Below, in pieces: positions 43,256-54,884 of a stretch of DNA of 64,000 nucleotides. The DNA comes from Xenoacremonium recifei (lineage: Eukaryota; Ascomycota; Sordariomycetes; Hypocreales; Nectriaceae). The translations under genes and the position numbers were made by a program. Positions within the stretch are counted from its first letter, which is position 1; each line of letters begins with the position of its first letter. The DNA lies in the NCBI GenBank assembly GCA_012184525.1, contig WOFQ01000010.1:744001-808000 (forward strand), given 5' to 3'. A model generated the notes under the pieces. That model saw only the letters and a program-made list of their open reading frames with translations, had not been told where the DNA came from and did no database searches.

Positions 43256-45750
43256 TGACGTATCCTAATATTCCTCCAACCAAAGCGGCGATATCTCAAC
43301 AAGACATGGGATAGGATTCCCTCGAGCGAAGTGGCTGGTGTAAGCGTGCGAAGTAAGCAACCAAATAAGCGCGTCGCAAGATCGAGTCCGGGATTGATCT
43401 GGGTATCAACAGGCAACGGAGCACAAGTATGCGTGCGTGATGAGCGATAAAGAGCGAGTGTTGTTCGTCGTTGGCGGTCGTCGTCGAGTGATAAAGAGCG
43501 TGTTGTTGAACGAGTGACGGGTGTTGTCGAAACTGACTGACAAGCAGTAGCAGCAGCGGAAAGGACTGACACAGACAGACAAAAGAGCGAAGAAAAGACA
43601 GTAATAACTTTAATAAACGAACGAAGGTGTCGTGGGACGGACTGGGTGCGGAACGGACAACGACAGCGTCAAAAACGAAATGAGTGACCCAAGATGAACC
43701 CACGCGAAGGACCGGTCAAAGGTCACTTACTGAGATGAGCCTCGACAGGCCAAACAAGCCTGAGGGTTTCATTTCCCCCCGGACGGAGCCCATGCGAGCC
43801 CATGTCAAGCCTGCACCCACCCCTGGTCTCATCTCCCCCTGGAAGCCGGTCCAGCCAATCCCAGCGGGCTCGCTTGCCTCCGCCCCTCCAAGCCCCTGGC
43901 CGGACACCCCCCCGGTTGAAATGATGAAGTGCCATGGGACCAAGGCTGGTTTGCTTAGCTTGCAGTGTTGTGCCTGTGCTCCCAGCGGGTACATGCGTGC
44001 CTCTGTCTGCCTCGCGCTGTTGCGGTTGAAGCCAACCATCTGATCAGCAGTTACCCGGGCAGTCGTACGGAGAGGATTGTTGTCATTCAGCGTCTCTTTG
44101 CTTCTTCTGTGACGCCGTGGCGACGTTGGCGGAGAGAGGGGGAAATGAGACATGTCTTGTTGAATCGGCCGAGAGGGGGCACCGGCCTTCGACACTCGGG
44201 ATGCTCTGATACACGGGCGACTGCAACGCTCTCATCACCGACGAGTCCAGTGCCCTGAATCATGGACCAGCTTTGCAGACGGATGTGACCCTCTGTTCTG
44301 GTTCCTCGGCCAATACCAGCTCTCCTGTCCTAGCGTCAGGAACCGGCTGTGGTCCGTCTTTACCCCTGTCAGGGCAGCTTAAGCTTGTCCGTCCGCTACA
44401 AGCCTAACTTGTAGTCGCCCGCGGTCCCGCTAATGACGAGATTGACGAGGCACTCTTCTCGTCGCTGTCCTGCCTGTCTCCGGATAGTCCAGGCACGCTC
44501 CAGCACCCCGATGGAGTCCGGTATTGGAGGCAATTTATCGAGCTGAAGCGCTGGGATTTTGATCGGCTGCAACCGAGAACAAGTTTTGCCAACTAATTAA
44601 TCACACAATCGATTTCTGCGTTGTGATCGGGAGAGACTGCGATGACGCTGGCGGCGTTGCGAGACTTGCTTGTTATGCAAATCGGCCACGTCCAGCTTTC
44701 AGGGACTCGAAGCGCATTCCACGGCACTGACAACAGACGTTGAAGCTTGGCGCCTTCGAGCCGCTAGTCAGGGGGGCATCGACGCCATTGCCGTCCTGAA
44801 CCCTCCATTGTGCAGCCCAACTCGCGCATCACGCACGTGTAGAACAGTCGCCCCATTCCAGCACATCTCGCAGAGCAGCGGCCAGTGACGCTGAAGAATA
44901 GCAGACGCCTTCGCAGATCGTTCGAGCCGCGTTCGCGTGTCAAGATGACATCCTCGACATGCCAGTTGGGCGAGGCGTGACCGGTCGCCCGGTGCCACGG
45001 AGGCGTTCGAGAGGCGCCGGGGAATAAACAATGGCCCTGGAGATCGAATCGGACTGACGTGCCACGCCGCAGACGTAGCCGTGTCTTAGAAGCCTCGATG
45101 ACGGCTGACCGTGGCTTGACTTTGACCAGGGAGGGTGAGTCTCCATCTTCGAGAACAGCTTGTAGAGGAGACAAGGTGATAATAAGACTTTGCCTCGAAT
45201 TAATCTGCTAGAGTCTTAATATTCGCGCGGGACGCTCCGGTCGGCCAAGTACAGCTTCAATAGCATCGACTTCCTCAATTACTAGAAGATAGAAAACAGA
45301 ACCCGACCCCAGCCAGAGCTCGAACATCACGTAAACCATATACCTAACCTTAATTCCTGGTTGTCATCACTAAATTCTGACTTGAAGATGAGTTCTCTTT
45401 GGTATCTAGACAGGACTTTGTTCAGGTCAGGATAAGTTTCCGGTGCCAATAGTTGACTCACTCATCTGCAATCTGGTGATGTGTGCTGCCTCCCTCTGCG
45501 GACGGGAAGTTCGCGCCCGTGTTTTGTTTTGTTCTGTTTCGTTTCGCGACGATCCCCCTCAGACCTGAACCGCCAACCAGTCAGCCGTGATGAACTACAC
45601 ACCATCATCTTGACACATCGAGAATAACTAATCATCAAGCTTCTCTCCTGCACGTCAGCCCGATTTCCCGCCCCCAAGCCCCCCGGACGTTCTAGTGCCG
45701 TGTGGCTTAGGCCTCTGACAGACGCCGCAACCACAGTTAAGTGCTGACTG

Positions 45751-45778
45751 CATGGCGGCCGACACATGGCGGCCGACA
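45751..45778 (+). repeat. Perfect 14-bp tandem duplication
   Basis: CATGGCGGCCGACA occurs twice head to tail. Each copy contains GGCGGCC. It is located about 450 nt upstream of the cupin start codon. Confidence 0.75.
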
Positions 45779-45796
45779 AAGAAGCACACCCACAAA

Positions 45797-45815
45797 AAAA
45801 ATAACCGTTATTTTT
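45797..45815. repeat. A/T-rich palindrome
   Basis: AAAAATAAC, one C, then GTTATTTTT: 9-bp perfect arms around a single base. It is 18 nt after the 14-bp duplication. Confidence 0.7.
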
Positions 45816-46072
45816 AGGCGCTTAGACGCGCTGTCAACCTGCCCGCCAACGGTCAGCAGCCACCTTACGGTCAGCACTGCCCATCTGGCTTCACGACTGG
45901 CCAACGAGAGCGCACATGGCGAATGGGAGAGCCTCGATACAGAGAGGCGGCCGCGGATGTGTGCGGCTCCGGCGGAAATGTTTCTTACCGGTGTGCGTTA
46001 ATTCTGGAATTATCATGGCTTTGAAGTGCAGCGGTTGCATTTGTCGTGAGGCCGGCGGCCGATCGAGTTGAG

Positions 46073-46079
46073 TATAAGA
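46073..46079 (+). promoter_or_regulatory. TATA box of the cupin gene
   Basis: TATAAGA lies 150 nt before the start codon, followed by an A/C-rich leader, which is common in strongly induced fungal secreted-protein genes. Confidence 0.5.
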
Positions 46080-46222
46080 GATGGTGTTGCGCCCAGATGA
46101 AGCTGAAGATCATCATCACGACAATCACCATCAATTCAACACTACAAACAATCTTAAGTCTTAGACTTCGACTTATAACTACCAATCTCTTATTACTCAA
46201 TCAGTAATTACCAACCTTCAAG

Positions 46223-47096
46223 ATGCACTTCACAGCTTCCGCCATTTCCGCCATCCTGGCCTTCACTTCCTTGGCTGCCGCCGCCCCCCGTACCGCCCGG
46301 TCGTGGCAATCAAGCTCGCCTGGCCTCAGCCTGACTGCTCAGCTTCAGCTCGCAGATACGTATGTACCCCTTAGACTTACACGGTCTCGGGCTTTGCTCT
46401 GAACATTGACTTACACTCTTTCCCACCAGCGCCGCTGATCGCTTCTCTCTCCTCCCTGACGACTCTGACTTCGTCTTCAACTTCAACCAGAACCAAACTG
46501 GCCCTGGCAAGGGCGGCCAACTCATCGCCGCCAACCGCAAGTTCTTTCCCGCTCTCGTCGGCACTGGCGCGGGCATGGCCGTGGGCCGCGTTAATCGTGA
46601 GTGAGACCCTTCCGGCTCCGAGACAGCTTCCCGGCTTCATTTATACTGACTCTCTTTGCTTTTTATAGCTTGCGGCATGAACACCCTGCACGTCCACCCT
46701 CGCTCTGCAGAGCTCCAGATTGTCACGGAAGGCCGTCTCATTACCGAGATGGTGCCGGAGAACGGTGTCCTTGACAAGGACTGCAACCCGCGTGTCATCC
46801 GCACTGAGCTGGAGCCTTACATGATGACGCCCTTCTACCAGGGCTCCGTGCACACTCAGTTCAACCCGGACTGTGAGCCGGCCATCTTCGTGGCCTCGTT
46901 TGCCTCTGAGGATTTCGGCACTGGTCAGATTGCGGACGAGACTTTCTCGCTGACCGACGATGTCATCGCTGCCACGTTCGGGCAGAGCATTGCTGGCGAG
47001 GACATTGAGCGTGTCCGTGCTGCCATCCCGAAGAGCATTGCTCTTGGCGTTGAGCAGTGTTTGGCCAAGTGCGGCCTGAAGAAGCGAGGCCTGTAA
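46223..47096 (+). CDS. Secreted cupin protein, spherulin/germin-like
   Basis: Predicted 243 aa from exons 46223-46359, 46430-46596 and 46669-47096 (introns of 70 and 72 nt). A signal peptide of about 20 residues ends in a poly-Ala stretch. One cupin barrel follows. Motif 1 is CGMNTLHVHPRSAELQIVTEG, in which two His and one Glu are the metal ligands. Motif 2 is PFYQGSVHTQFN, with the third His. The C-terminal region (ALGVEQCLAKCGLKKRGL) has paired cysteines typical of this fungal group. Relatives are named spherulin-1A/1B (Physarum encystment proteins) or germin-like. Some germins are oxalate oxidases or superoxide dismutases, but activity cannot be inferred here. The protein is probably extracellular or in the wall. 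Confidence 0.9.
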
Positions 47097-47470
47097 GGAC
47101 TTCTCTGAGACTGTTATTTCCTTGGTTATGGTAGAGTCGGCTTGCATATTAGATGGTCAGCGTGCATATTGGATTTTGGGGGTCTAATATTTTTGGGATT
47201 TCATGCGGGGTATTATTGGAACTTGGATAGACTGGCAAATGCATTCTTATAACTTGGATTTTACACTCTTTAATGCTCGTATTTGTGTTCCCTAAGCGCG
47301 TGTAAGTGCACAAGCGATATGATTGATTCTGGTGGCCGTGACCGAGTCCATGCAGTCAATTTCCAAAAATAACCGCCGCTATACAGAGGCCGTGGGGTGG
47401 TATACATGATGCACGCTGGTCTTTCTAACTTCTAATGTACAATATCCTACATGGGAGAAAGAACCATGAC
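47097..47470. other. Convergent spacer between cupin and MEF2
   Basis: A+T-rich shared 3' flank. Nothing else seen. Confidence 0.6.
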
Positions 47471-50041
47471 TCAAAGGCCCTTCTCTCGGTGACCGACTAC
47501 TTTTGCAAAGGAGTCAAACGCCATCGTCATTGAATGACGACCTGCTGTCTTGCTTCGAAGATGGTTGTCATAATCAAGCATCTCCTTATACGGGACCTTA
47601 GCAACGATCTCCACCATCCGGGTCGTTGATTTCTTTCCGCGAAGGGATGTGACAGAGTCATACGGATCCGGAGGGGTGTAAATCCTAGAAATATCGATAT
47701 GGTCATCCCCTGTTGATTCTGCTGAACGGTCATTGACCTCTAGAACGTGGCCGCCAGCTCCAGCCGTAACGTCGTGCTGGACTGTCCCTGCTGTAGCCTC
47801 CGGGCAGGTGATGTGGGCTAGCATTATTGGCTCAAGCACTCCGATCTGGCTCTTGTCAAAGGCATCCCGCAGGGCTGCTTGCACCGCTGATCGAGCGGCA
47901 GAACTAAAATGACCACCGGTTGGAGTTTCACAAGCTCCAGGTGACGTGTCCAACGTGATTTTGACGTGACATCCGTGGACAGGGGCTGCTCTTCGTGGCC
48001 CTCTTGCCAAACCAGCAATGGCTCCGTTGAGAAGTTGTTGCCGAGCTTCTTCGGGATCAATCATCAAAGACTCAAAGTCATCCGTCAGAGGAATGGCAAT
48101 ATGATAGATGTTGCCGTCTCTTTCAATGCTTGACTCTAAGAGACTCTCGTGGTGATGTGCTTCGAGAGGTTCCAGAATAGCTGTGCAGGTCGCCTTTCCA
48201 TTCTTGCCCGCAACAGGGCGATCGAATACCACCTTCTGAGGCGGCGTAGGCAGGGTAACACATTCTTTGTAGTCAACCTCGATGGGACCGAATTCGGCAT
48301 CGACTTTGTACTTTTGCTTCATGTTGTAGAGGGAAACATCAAGATGGAGCTTGCCCATGCCCTGAATAGTGAACTGCTCAGTCTTCGGGTCTCGACTCCA
48401 TCGAAGGCTTGGATCTTCTCGGGAAGTATTTTCCAGCGCCAGTTCTAGTTGTTGGGCTGCAACGTTTCCGTACGGCTCAACTTGTAAAAATGCGACCGGC
48501 GGAGGAATCTCTGGCGGTCTAATTTTGACATGGCGGAGGGCCTCTGGAACGGGCTTGCCGCCTACCGTGGTGATCAATGTGTCACCTGTTCGAGCCTTCT
48601 TCAACCCCCTTAAAGCACCAATTTGGCCTACTGAAAGCTCTTGGATCTCTTGGGTCTTTGATGCTGAGATCTGAAGTATGCCCATTGGTCTTTCGTTAAT
48701 GAGCATGTTGGTGTTGAAACTAGATGCGTTTCGTCCAAGGGTCCCATGATAGACTCGCACAAAGCTGATGATGCCCTCCTTGGGGTGATTAAAGACCTTG
48801 AAGACAGAGGCAACTGAGGCAATGTGACTCTTCCCCGACTTTTTGTCTTTGACCCGACCAAGGACCTTCTCAAGCTGATCCTTGTGGGCGCCAACGCGGA
48901 CCTCTACGTCCGGTCGTTCTTCAGGGCTGGGCAGAAAGTCGGTGATAGCGTCCATCAGTGGTTCGACACCGATATGACGAAAACTAGAGCCCGCAAATAC
49001 GGGAATGACGCGACCATCTCCATTCTGAATAGCGCGTCTAATCCCTTGTTTGATTAGCTCGCTTGAGATGTTGTCGTTCTCTTCAAGAAACTCATCCATG
49101 ATCTTTTCGTCGAAGTCAGCCAGGCCTTCAACAAGTCGCTGCCGTGCCTCTTCAATCTCAGGAATAAGGCCCTGATTTGAGCTCTGTAGTTTTTCCATGA
49201 GCTGTGGAGTATCAAACCGAGTCTTTTCGCGTTCTGATTTCCATCGGTATCCAACGCGATCAATGATATCGATCACTCCGACAAAGTCCTCCTTTTCCCA
49301 CCATGGGATTTGACACACGAGAGGCCATCCTTTTAGTCGGGAACCGATCTCGAGCACTGCCTTTTTGAACGAGGCACCCTCGCGATCGAGTTTATTGCAG
49401 TACACTATTCGCGGTACCCTGAACTCATGCGCCGACGCCCAAACCCGCTCGGTGTGAGCCTCAACGCCTTTTACAGAGTCAATGATACAGACAGCGCCAT
49501 CTAGAATGGGGAGACAACGGTCAACCTCAAATCTGAAGTCTTGGTGGCCAGGAGTATCGATGAGGTTGATGGTCTTCGGATGACTCCCTGGTGGCAGCGT
49601 TTGGGAAAGGGGCCAATGGAAAGTGATGGCGGCAGACTGAATCGTGATGCCTCTCTCTCGCTCAAGCTCGAGAAAGTCGGTCACTGTGTTTCCAGAATCG
49701 ACGTCTGCTCACTTTAGCATCTTGTCGCTTTAGAGCTTAAATGAATGGATGCCTACCTCCAACTCTTTGAGTTACGCCACTGTAGTATAGCATGCGTTCA
49801 GTAGTTGTAGTTTTCCCCTATAAATTAGCAGGAAGATAAACTGACATGGCAGAATCTAACTCACTGCATCAACGTGAGCTATAATGCCGATGTTTCGGAT
49901 GTTCCGAAGCTGTGCATCATGATGAACCGGTCCATGGCTGTGGGCAAATCGTCGGGTGATAGTAAGATGCAAATTGAGGGCCTGGCAACGAATTGAAGGC
50001 CGGGTCGCCGCTCTGCGACGAACAAACGAGAACAGAATCAT
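47471..50041 (-). CDS. MEF2: Mitochondrial ribosome-recycling elongation factor G 2 (Mef2)
   Basis: Predicted 823 aa on the minus strand from 50041-49865, 49817-49757 and 49704-47471. The first ~45 residues are basic (FVRRRAATRPSIR, TITRRFAHS), a mitochondrial presequence. The GTPase motifs assemble across the introns: NIGIIAHVDAGKTTTTERM (P-loop near 55-62), RGITIQSAAITF, DTPGHQDF and CNKLD. Domains II-V of the EF-G fold follow (QGMGKLHLDVSLYNM; the C-terminal MVEIVAKVPYKEML block). Mef2/EF-G2mt splits mitochondrial ribosomes after termination together with the recycling factor, without translocation activity. The motif pattern and C-terminus separate it from Mef1. The 61-nt middle exon carries the GKTTTTERM segment, so correct splicing is essential for GTP binding. 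Confidence 0.95.
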
Positions 50042-50530
50042 GCCCTAGTTTGCATAGAGCAGCGCTTCAGAGCGGGACTTTGCGGCATCTCAATCAGCCT
50101 TGACCTGGCCTCATTGGATGAGAAGCTCACTTTGACATGCGGCAGAACTTGGACCAACCAGGAGTCGCCAATTGTGGCTGTCGTCCAAGCCCGAATGCGG
50201 CAGGCGGTGAGGCGCAGTCGAAGCACAAAGCCGTCCCTTGTGTGGCTGGGTGCGGCCATCTAAACTGGGCTAGCGTGGAAACCTACCAAGCTTTGCCTTG
50301 ACGCAACGGCAGGAGCAGCAGCTCCAACAACGACGTAACGCACTAGCTGGCCCTCCCTCCACCTTCATCTTTCGCATCCGCCTTACGTCGATTCTTCTGG
50401 CCACGCAACCCACGATCTCATCCCACAAGTCCCTAAATCGCTGCCTGGCACCGCCCTCAGCCCGGAATAAAAGCCGTCGCCGACTCGCAGACCCGATTCT
50501 GCCTCGTTGCCTTCTCCATCATCGATCCGA
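50042..50530. other. Bidirectional promoter of MEF2 and TVP15
   Basis: 489 nt between two divergent start codons, with no gene and no TATA box on either side. Confidence 0.6.
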
Positions 50531-51241
50531 ATGAACTTTGCAGCAATGGAGCTCTCAGACATCTTGTAGGTTTATGCGCCGGGAGCCATCGATTGAGCTT
50601 GACCTCGTCCACTGACCATCGTCTGTGCTGCAGTCGCATTGTCAACTTGGCCGTCGCCGTCATCACGGTGCTCGGTGGCATCGTCCAGATCTTTCAATTC
50701 CAGCTGTACGTCTCGCGCGATCCCCTCGACGTCGAAATCCTGGCGCCTGATCCATAGGCCCCTGTCGAACTTCAGCGGCGCAAGACATCGTATTTACCTG
50801 GAGCGTGGTTTTTAACGTCTTTACTAGGCAAGCGATCGTCATCGCTGTGTACATGATCATTTTCGGTCTCGCGATTGCGCTCCTTGGTACGATGACCCAA
50901 GATTTGTCCGAATCTACGCCGCTTCTTCTAACGAACCTCCAGAGTTCCAGATTCCTCCCCAGGTGTCGCGATACGCCTCCTTCCTCTTCTCGTTCATTGG
51001 CCGTGGTGTTTGTAAGGATATCAAACCCCAACGTCCTAAGAACTTGCTATGTTAACCATGTGTAGTCTACATCTTCATCGGCTGCCTCCTCCTCGGAAAG
51101 GCTGTTCTTAGCAAGATTGCCGGTGGCACCGTCGGAGTTGTCGGCATCGCCTACGTCGCTCTCGAGTTCATCCCGTCCATCGAGCCCCCAAGCAACATGC
51201 GCGAGGCCGAAGTCGCCGGCTGGGGTGCTGAGCAGGTTTAA
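50531..51241 (+). CDS. TVP15: Golgi membrane protein Tvp15 (COPI-associated family)
   Basis: Predicted 136 aa from five exons: 50531-50565, 50634-50705, 50828-50886, 50943-51011 and 51066-51241. All splice phases close. Four membrane segments are seen: RIVNLAVAVITVLGGIVQIF, IVIAVYMIIFGLAIALL, ASFLFSFIGRGVFYIFIGCL and IAGGTVGVVGIAYVALEF. The landmarks EFQIPPQVSRYASFLF and the tail SIEPPSNMREAEVAGWGAEQ are characteristic of the fungal family. Yeast Tvp15 sits in late-Golgi vesicles with Tvp18 and Tvp23 and has a non-essential role in traffic. Internal Met at codon 6 (MELSDIF) is the alternative and perhaps commoner start. The 122-nt second intron has other AGs, but only the last keeps the frame. 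Confidence 0.87.
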
Positions 51242-51623
51242 AATCCCTGCGCATCTGCATCGGGAGGCCGCCAGTCAAGAATCCCCGGCTTTCCCGAACG
51301 CGACGGCAAGATAAGATGCAGCTGCATCAACACATTGAATATCGCCCATAAGCTCCAGCGCACACGAGGTTCATGCTCAGGGTTTAGAGATGTTCGTTTT
51401 CAATACTCGAAGAGGAGGAGGTTCTGGGAACTGTACCAATACAGGTTGGAAGGAGTTCATCAAGGTAGAACACCGATTGGGTTATCGGCTGGAATCATGA
51501 GATGCTGTTCGTCAATCAATATTTGCATTTCCTCACATCGCCTTATTGGACTATATCAAGTGATCGAAATCAAACGCCTGGGCCCTAAGAGAGCCGATGC
51601 ATATATACCATTCATCGCTGCTA
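51242..51623. other. Convergent spacer between TVP15 and UTP21
   Basis: Shared 3' flanks. Nothing else seen. Confidence 0.6.
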
Positions 51624-54600
51624 CTATGTCCGAGGACTCCTGAGGAAGCTGACAACACCGCTACAGTATCCAACCAAGCCGTCTAGGCGGACACACTCCT
51701 TCTCCTGATATGCCTTCCAATCGGACAATGCCCCGAGTAGACTCTCACTCTCCATCACAAGGTCGAAATGTAGTCGTAGGAAGACCGTCATCCAAGCCTG
51801 GGTGAGCTCATAATCTCGGCGAGCTTGTAACCGAGCAGTCAGAGCGCGGATGAAATGCAAGAGCTCGTTCGAATCATCCTCTCCGTTACCAACAGAAAGC
51901 GACCGCAGCTCCAGGTCCGCACTTGATGGGGACAGAGACTTAAGATGCTCGATGAATTCGTCGTCTATAGGTGTTAATCATTTTTCTAGTCAAGCGACTT
52001 ATTTCGGGCGACTTACAGTTCCCGGTAGCTGCGCCATTTCGGAGTTTCGAGCTCAAGACATCTTCAAAGCGAGCCTTCTCAAGCTTTGTTACTCGGGACT
52101 TGCTTTCATCCTCTGTAGCTGTCGACTGCTGCTGTTGGCCAGGCACACTTCCTCCACTTGTTGACGGTAGGAAGAATGGAGCTTTCTCGGGGGCCTTGGG
52201 CGCCTCTTTGGGTTTGTTTCGCTCCTTAATGAGATCCAGATGCAGCAGGGTCTGCCATCGGCTCTTGGGGACAAGACTGAGCGTTGTCATCTCTGAACTG
52301 AGTTGTTCGATCGTGGGCGCCATAATAGCATCGTCCTCCTCCGCTTCGTCTTCGTCAAAGGCAGCTTCTAACATGCCATGGTTTCCATCGCCAGATGCAG
52401 TCGGGGCTGAAACCCGGCCGATCTCCTTTTCTGATATTTGTCGTGTAGGAACGTGCTTGAACAAGGATTTGTTGGTCCAGATGGTCACACCAAGCTCTCC
52501 TTCGATCGACGCCGCCAGATATTCGCCAGTCGGTGACATCGCCAGAGCCTTGCAAGGTTTCTCTAACCGGATCGCATCGATCAGATGGCTAGTTGGAAGA
52601 TCCCAGACCCGAATTACATTATCTGCTGAGGAGGCAATGATCCAACGGCCATCGTTAGAGAAACAGAAGTCGTTGATAGCCTCTTGAGGACCCCAGAACT
52701 CTCGAATTGTCTTTCTAGTTTCCATGTCAACCACTCGAATTGACAAGTCGTCGCAGGAGAATGCCAGTAGGCTACTGGCAGCATGATATCTGCAGCCGGT
52801 AGGGAAAGTCATTGGAGCCCAGTCGATCTGCTCAAGAAGGTTTCCGGTTAGGAAATCCCAGAATTTGATCTTTCCATCTAATGAACAGGACACGATGGTC
52901 TTGTTCATAGAATCCACCACAATGCCAGTAATGGCCTTAGTGTGCTTGCCCATGCCAGGGGAGAATTTGCGGTTGCCCTCGCTCTGAAGCTGGACCACAT
53001 CATCGGCTTGTCGTAGCTGTTGAATCTTGAGTTGTCGGGCCTGGGCTGGCGTCAGGCGCGATGGGAAGCGTTGACGATGAACACCGGACTGAAGGTTGTA
53101 CATGTCGATTCCACCAGATTCTGAGCCAACGATCGCGAATGTCCCGCAAGGACTGATCGCAACGGTTGATACATTGGAGCCGTCTCCAGTCGGGAAGGCC
53201 CATCGACCTGCTCTCTTTCGTCCCCAGAACCACGTTCGAGCATAAGCATCATTCTTGTGGGCAGTTACAACACTCTCCCAACCCGTCATCCCACTGATTT
53301 CGGCATCCATAGCCTTCTTTTGGTTTCTGCTCTTCTGCCAGAGGGGTTGCTTTCCCGGCATAGCACCGATTCCGCCATCTCTGTTCAGTGAGGAGGCAAT
53401 GCAGGTGATCTCCGGGGCTTTCAAATCCTCCAGAGTGGTCGTCGGTCCGTGGGCCATAGCATTGGTAGATAGAATCCCAACCTTCTTGGCCTTCTTGCGA
53501 ATATTACCTTGGCTGAGCTCAGTGCTTTGGCCATCACGTCGCAAACTCCAGCCCCAGAGACTTCGGTCCTTTCCACCACTGATGAGCCACTTGTTGCCGC
53601 CTTCAGAGCCGTCGAAATCGGATGGCAGAAATTGGAGGCAGTTGACTGGACCAGCATGTCCACTTCGGGTGTGCAGAATCCGAGGCACGGGCGAAAAAGG
53701 GGTTTCGTCGAAGATCCAGGATTTCAACGAGTTGTCTCGGCCGCTGGTCAAGATGACTGGCTGACCAGGAAGGAACTCGACCTTGCTAATACCGCCTCGT
53801 ACTGCTGTACCATCATAAGAAGGAGGATTGTGTGCGCTTCGGAGAACACCCATAACACGACCACCACCGTTCAGGTCCCAGAATGTCACATCTCCAGTCT
53901 TGGCCGTGGAGGTGGCCATAACACCATCTTTTCTACCATCATGGCCTGCACCCATACCGTCGGTCCGGAAGGAGATGGAATTTACTGGTGCCACAGAACT
54001 TCCAGCCTCGACTTGCAGGACAGGCTTGTCGGTAAGAACATTGGTAACCACCAAGGGTCCCTCCGAGTAAGCAATCGCAAGCAGCGATAGGGCCGGACTC
54101 GGTTCCATGCAAGTCACACTTCCACAGTCGGGGGATGGGGGAAGGATGGTGTATATCAGCTTCCCGGTGCTGACGTTCCAGATCTCGACCCAACCGTCCT
54201 TTCTTCCCACAAAGATCTTGTTGAGGAAAGTGGGCATAGTAACGACACCACTTGTGATCTCGTTACCACCCTTGCTCGCGGCCATCGTATGAATCGTAGT
54301 GTAGTGTTCCAGTGTGGCTGTCTTGAAGACTTCGAGACGAGTCAAGGCACAGGCAATTATCCAACTACCCAGAACCAAAATTTGGCGGATAGGTTCATCG
54401 ATATCGGCGGGGAGCTCCATCTCGTCGACCTTTTTGCCTCGCTTGAAGACCCAGATTCCCTGAGACTCTCCCTTCTTTGAGCCGCCCCATGCTCCAAACA
54501 CCTTATCCTTCCAGGCAAACGTAGCAGTAATGTCCGCAGGAGTTTGAGGCCGGGTAACGAAAACGAGGTTCAGGCCGCGCCGAAGGTCATAAGTCTGCAA

Positions 54601-54884
54601 CGATCTTCCGACAGAGGTTGTAATCTGGAACGTCGTCTTGCCGAGCGGAACCGAGGTGAAGGGCACATTGGTAGGAGACACGAGACCAACAGTCTAGAAT
54701 CAAAGGATCAGTATCAACAGCTTCATGGTGATCGAGGGAGACATGGTGGGGGAGTAGAGAGTGGTCGACATACTCGGAACGGAGCAAAAATTCGGGAAGA
54801 ATTGTTTGCTGCATGGGCTTGACGAGCCACAGGCGCAGTCTTCTGGCGCTTGGCCAAAGGGCCGTCAGGGTCGGAGTGCGGCAT
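51624..54884 (-). CDS. UTP21: U3 snoRNP / UTP-B subunit Utp21 (WDR36)
   Basis: Predicted 1042 aa on the minus strand from 54884-54774, 54693-52017 and 51964-51624. After a short N-terminus (LAKRQKTAPVA) comes RIFAPFRTVGLVSPTNVPFT, the family hallmark, then PLGKTTFQITTSVGRSLQTY. The chain carries two WD40 propellers, with repeats such as KIFVGRKDGWVEIWNVSTGK, ILTSGRDNSLKSWIFDE, TIVSCSLDGKIKFWDFLTG and WIIASSADNVIRVWDLPT. The C-terminal Utp21 domain (about 790-1042) includes PKSRWQTLLHLDLIKERNKP and, across the last intron, NYDEFIEHLKSLSPSSADLE. Utp21 is a subunit of UTP-B in the small-subunit processome that processes 18S pre-rRNA in the nucleolus. The 52-nt last intron lacks stops but shifts the frame if retained. 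Confidence 0.95.

Larger units (their letters stand above)
43256..46222. other. Three-kilobase divergent spacer between two secreted-protein genes
   Basis: No supported gene. Open frames (for example 43716-44195 minus and 44764-45174 minus) are Pro/Arg-rich or patchy and match nothing. It contains a 14-bp tandem duplication, an A/T-rich palindrome and, at the right end, the cupin promoter. Around 45170-45400 the base composition is A+T-richer than its surroundings. Confidence 0.55.

Noticed and set aside
43716..44195. 159-codon minus-strand open frame upstream of the SUN gene
   Set aside because: Its Pro/Arg/Gly-rich content has no hydrophobic core or known motif, and the minus-strand SUN gene starts downstream in another frame.
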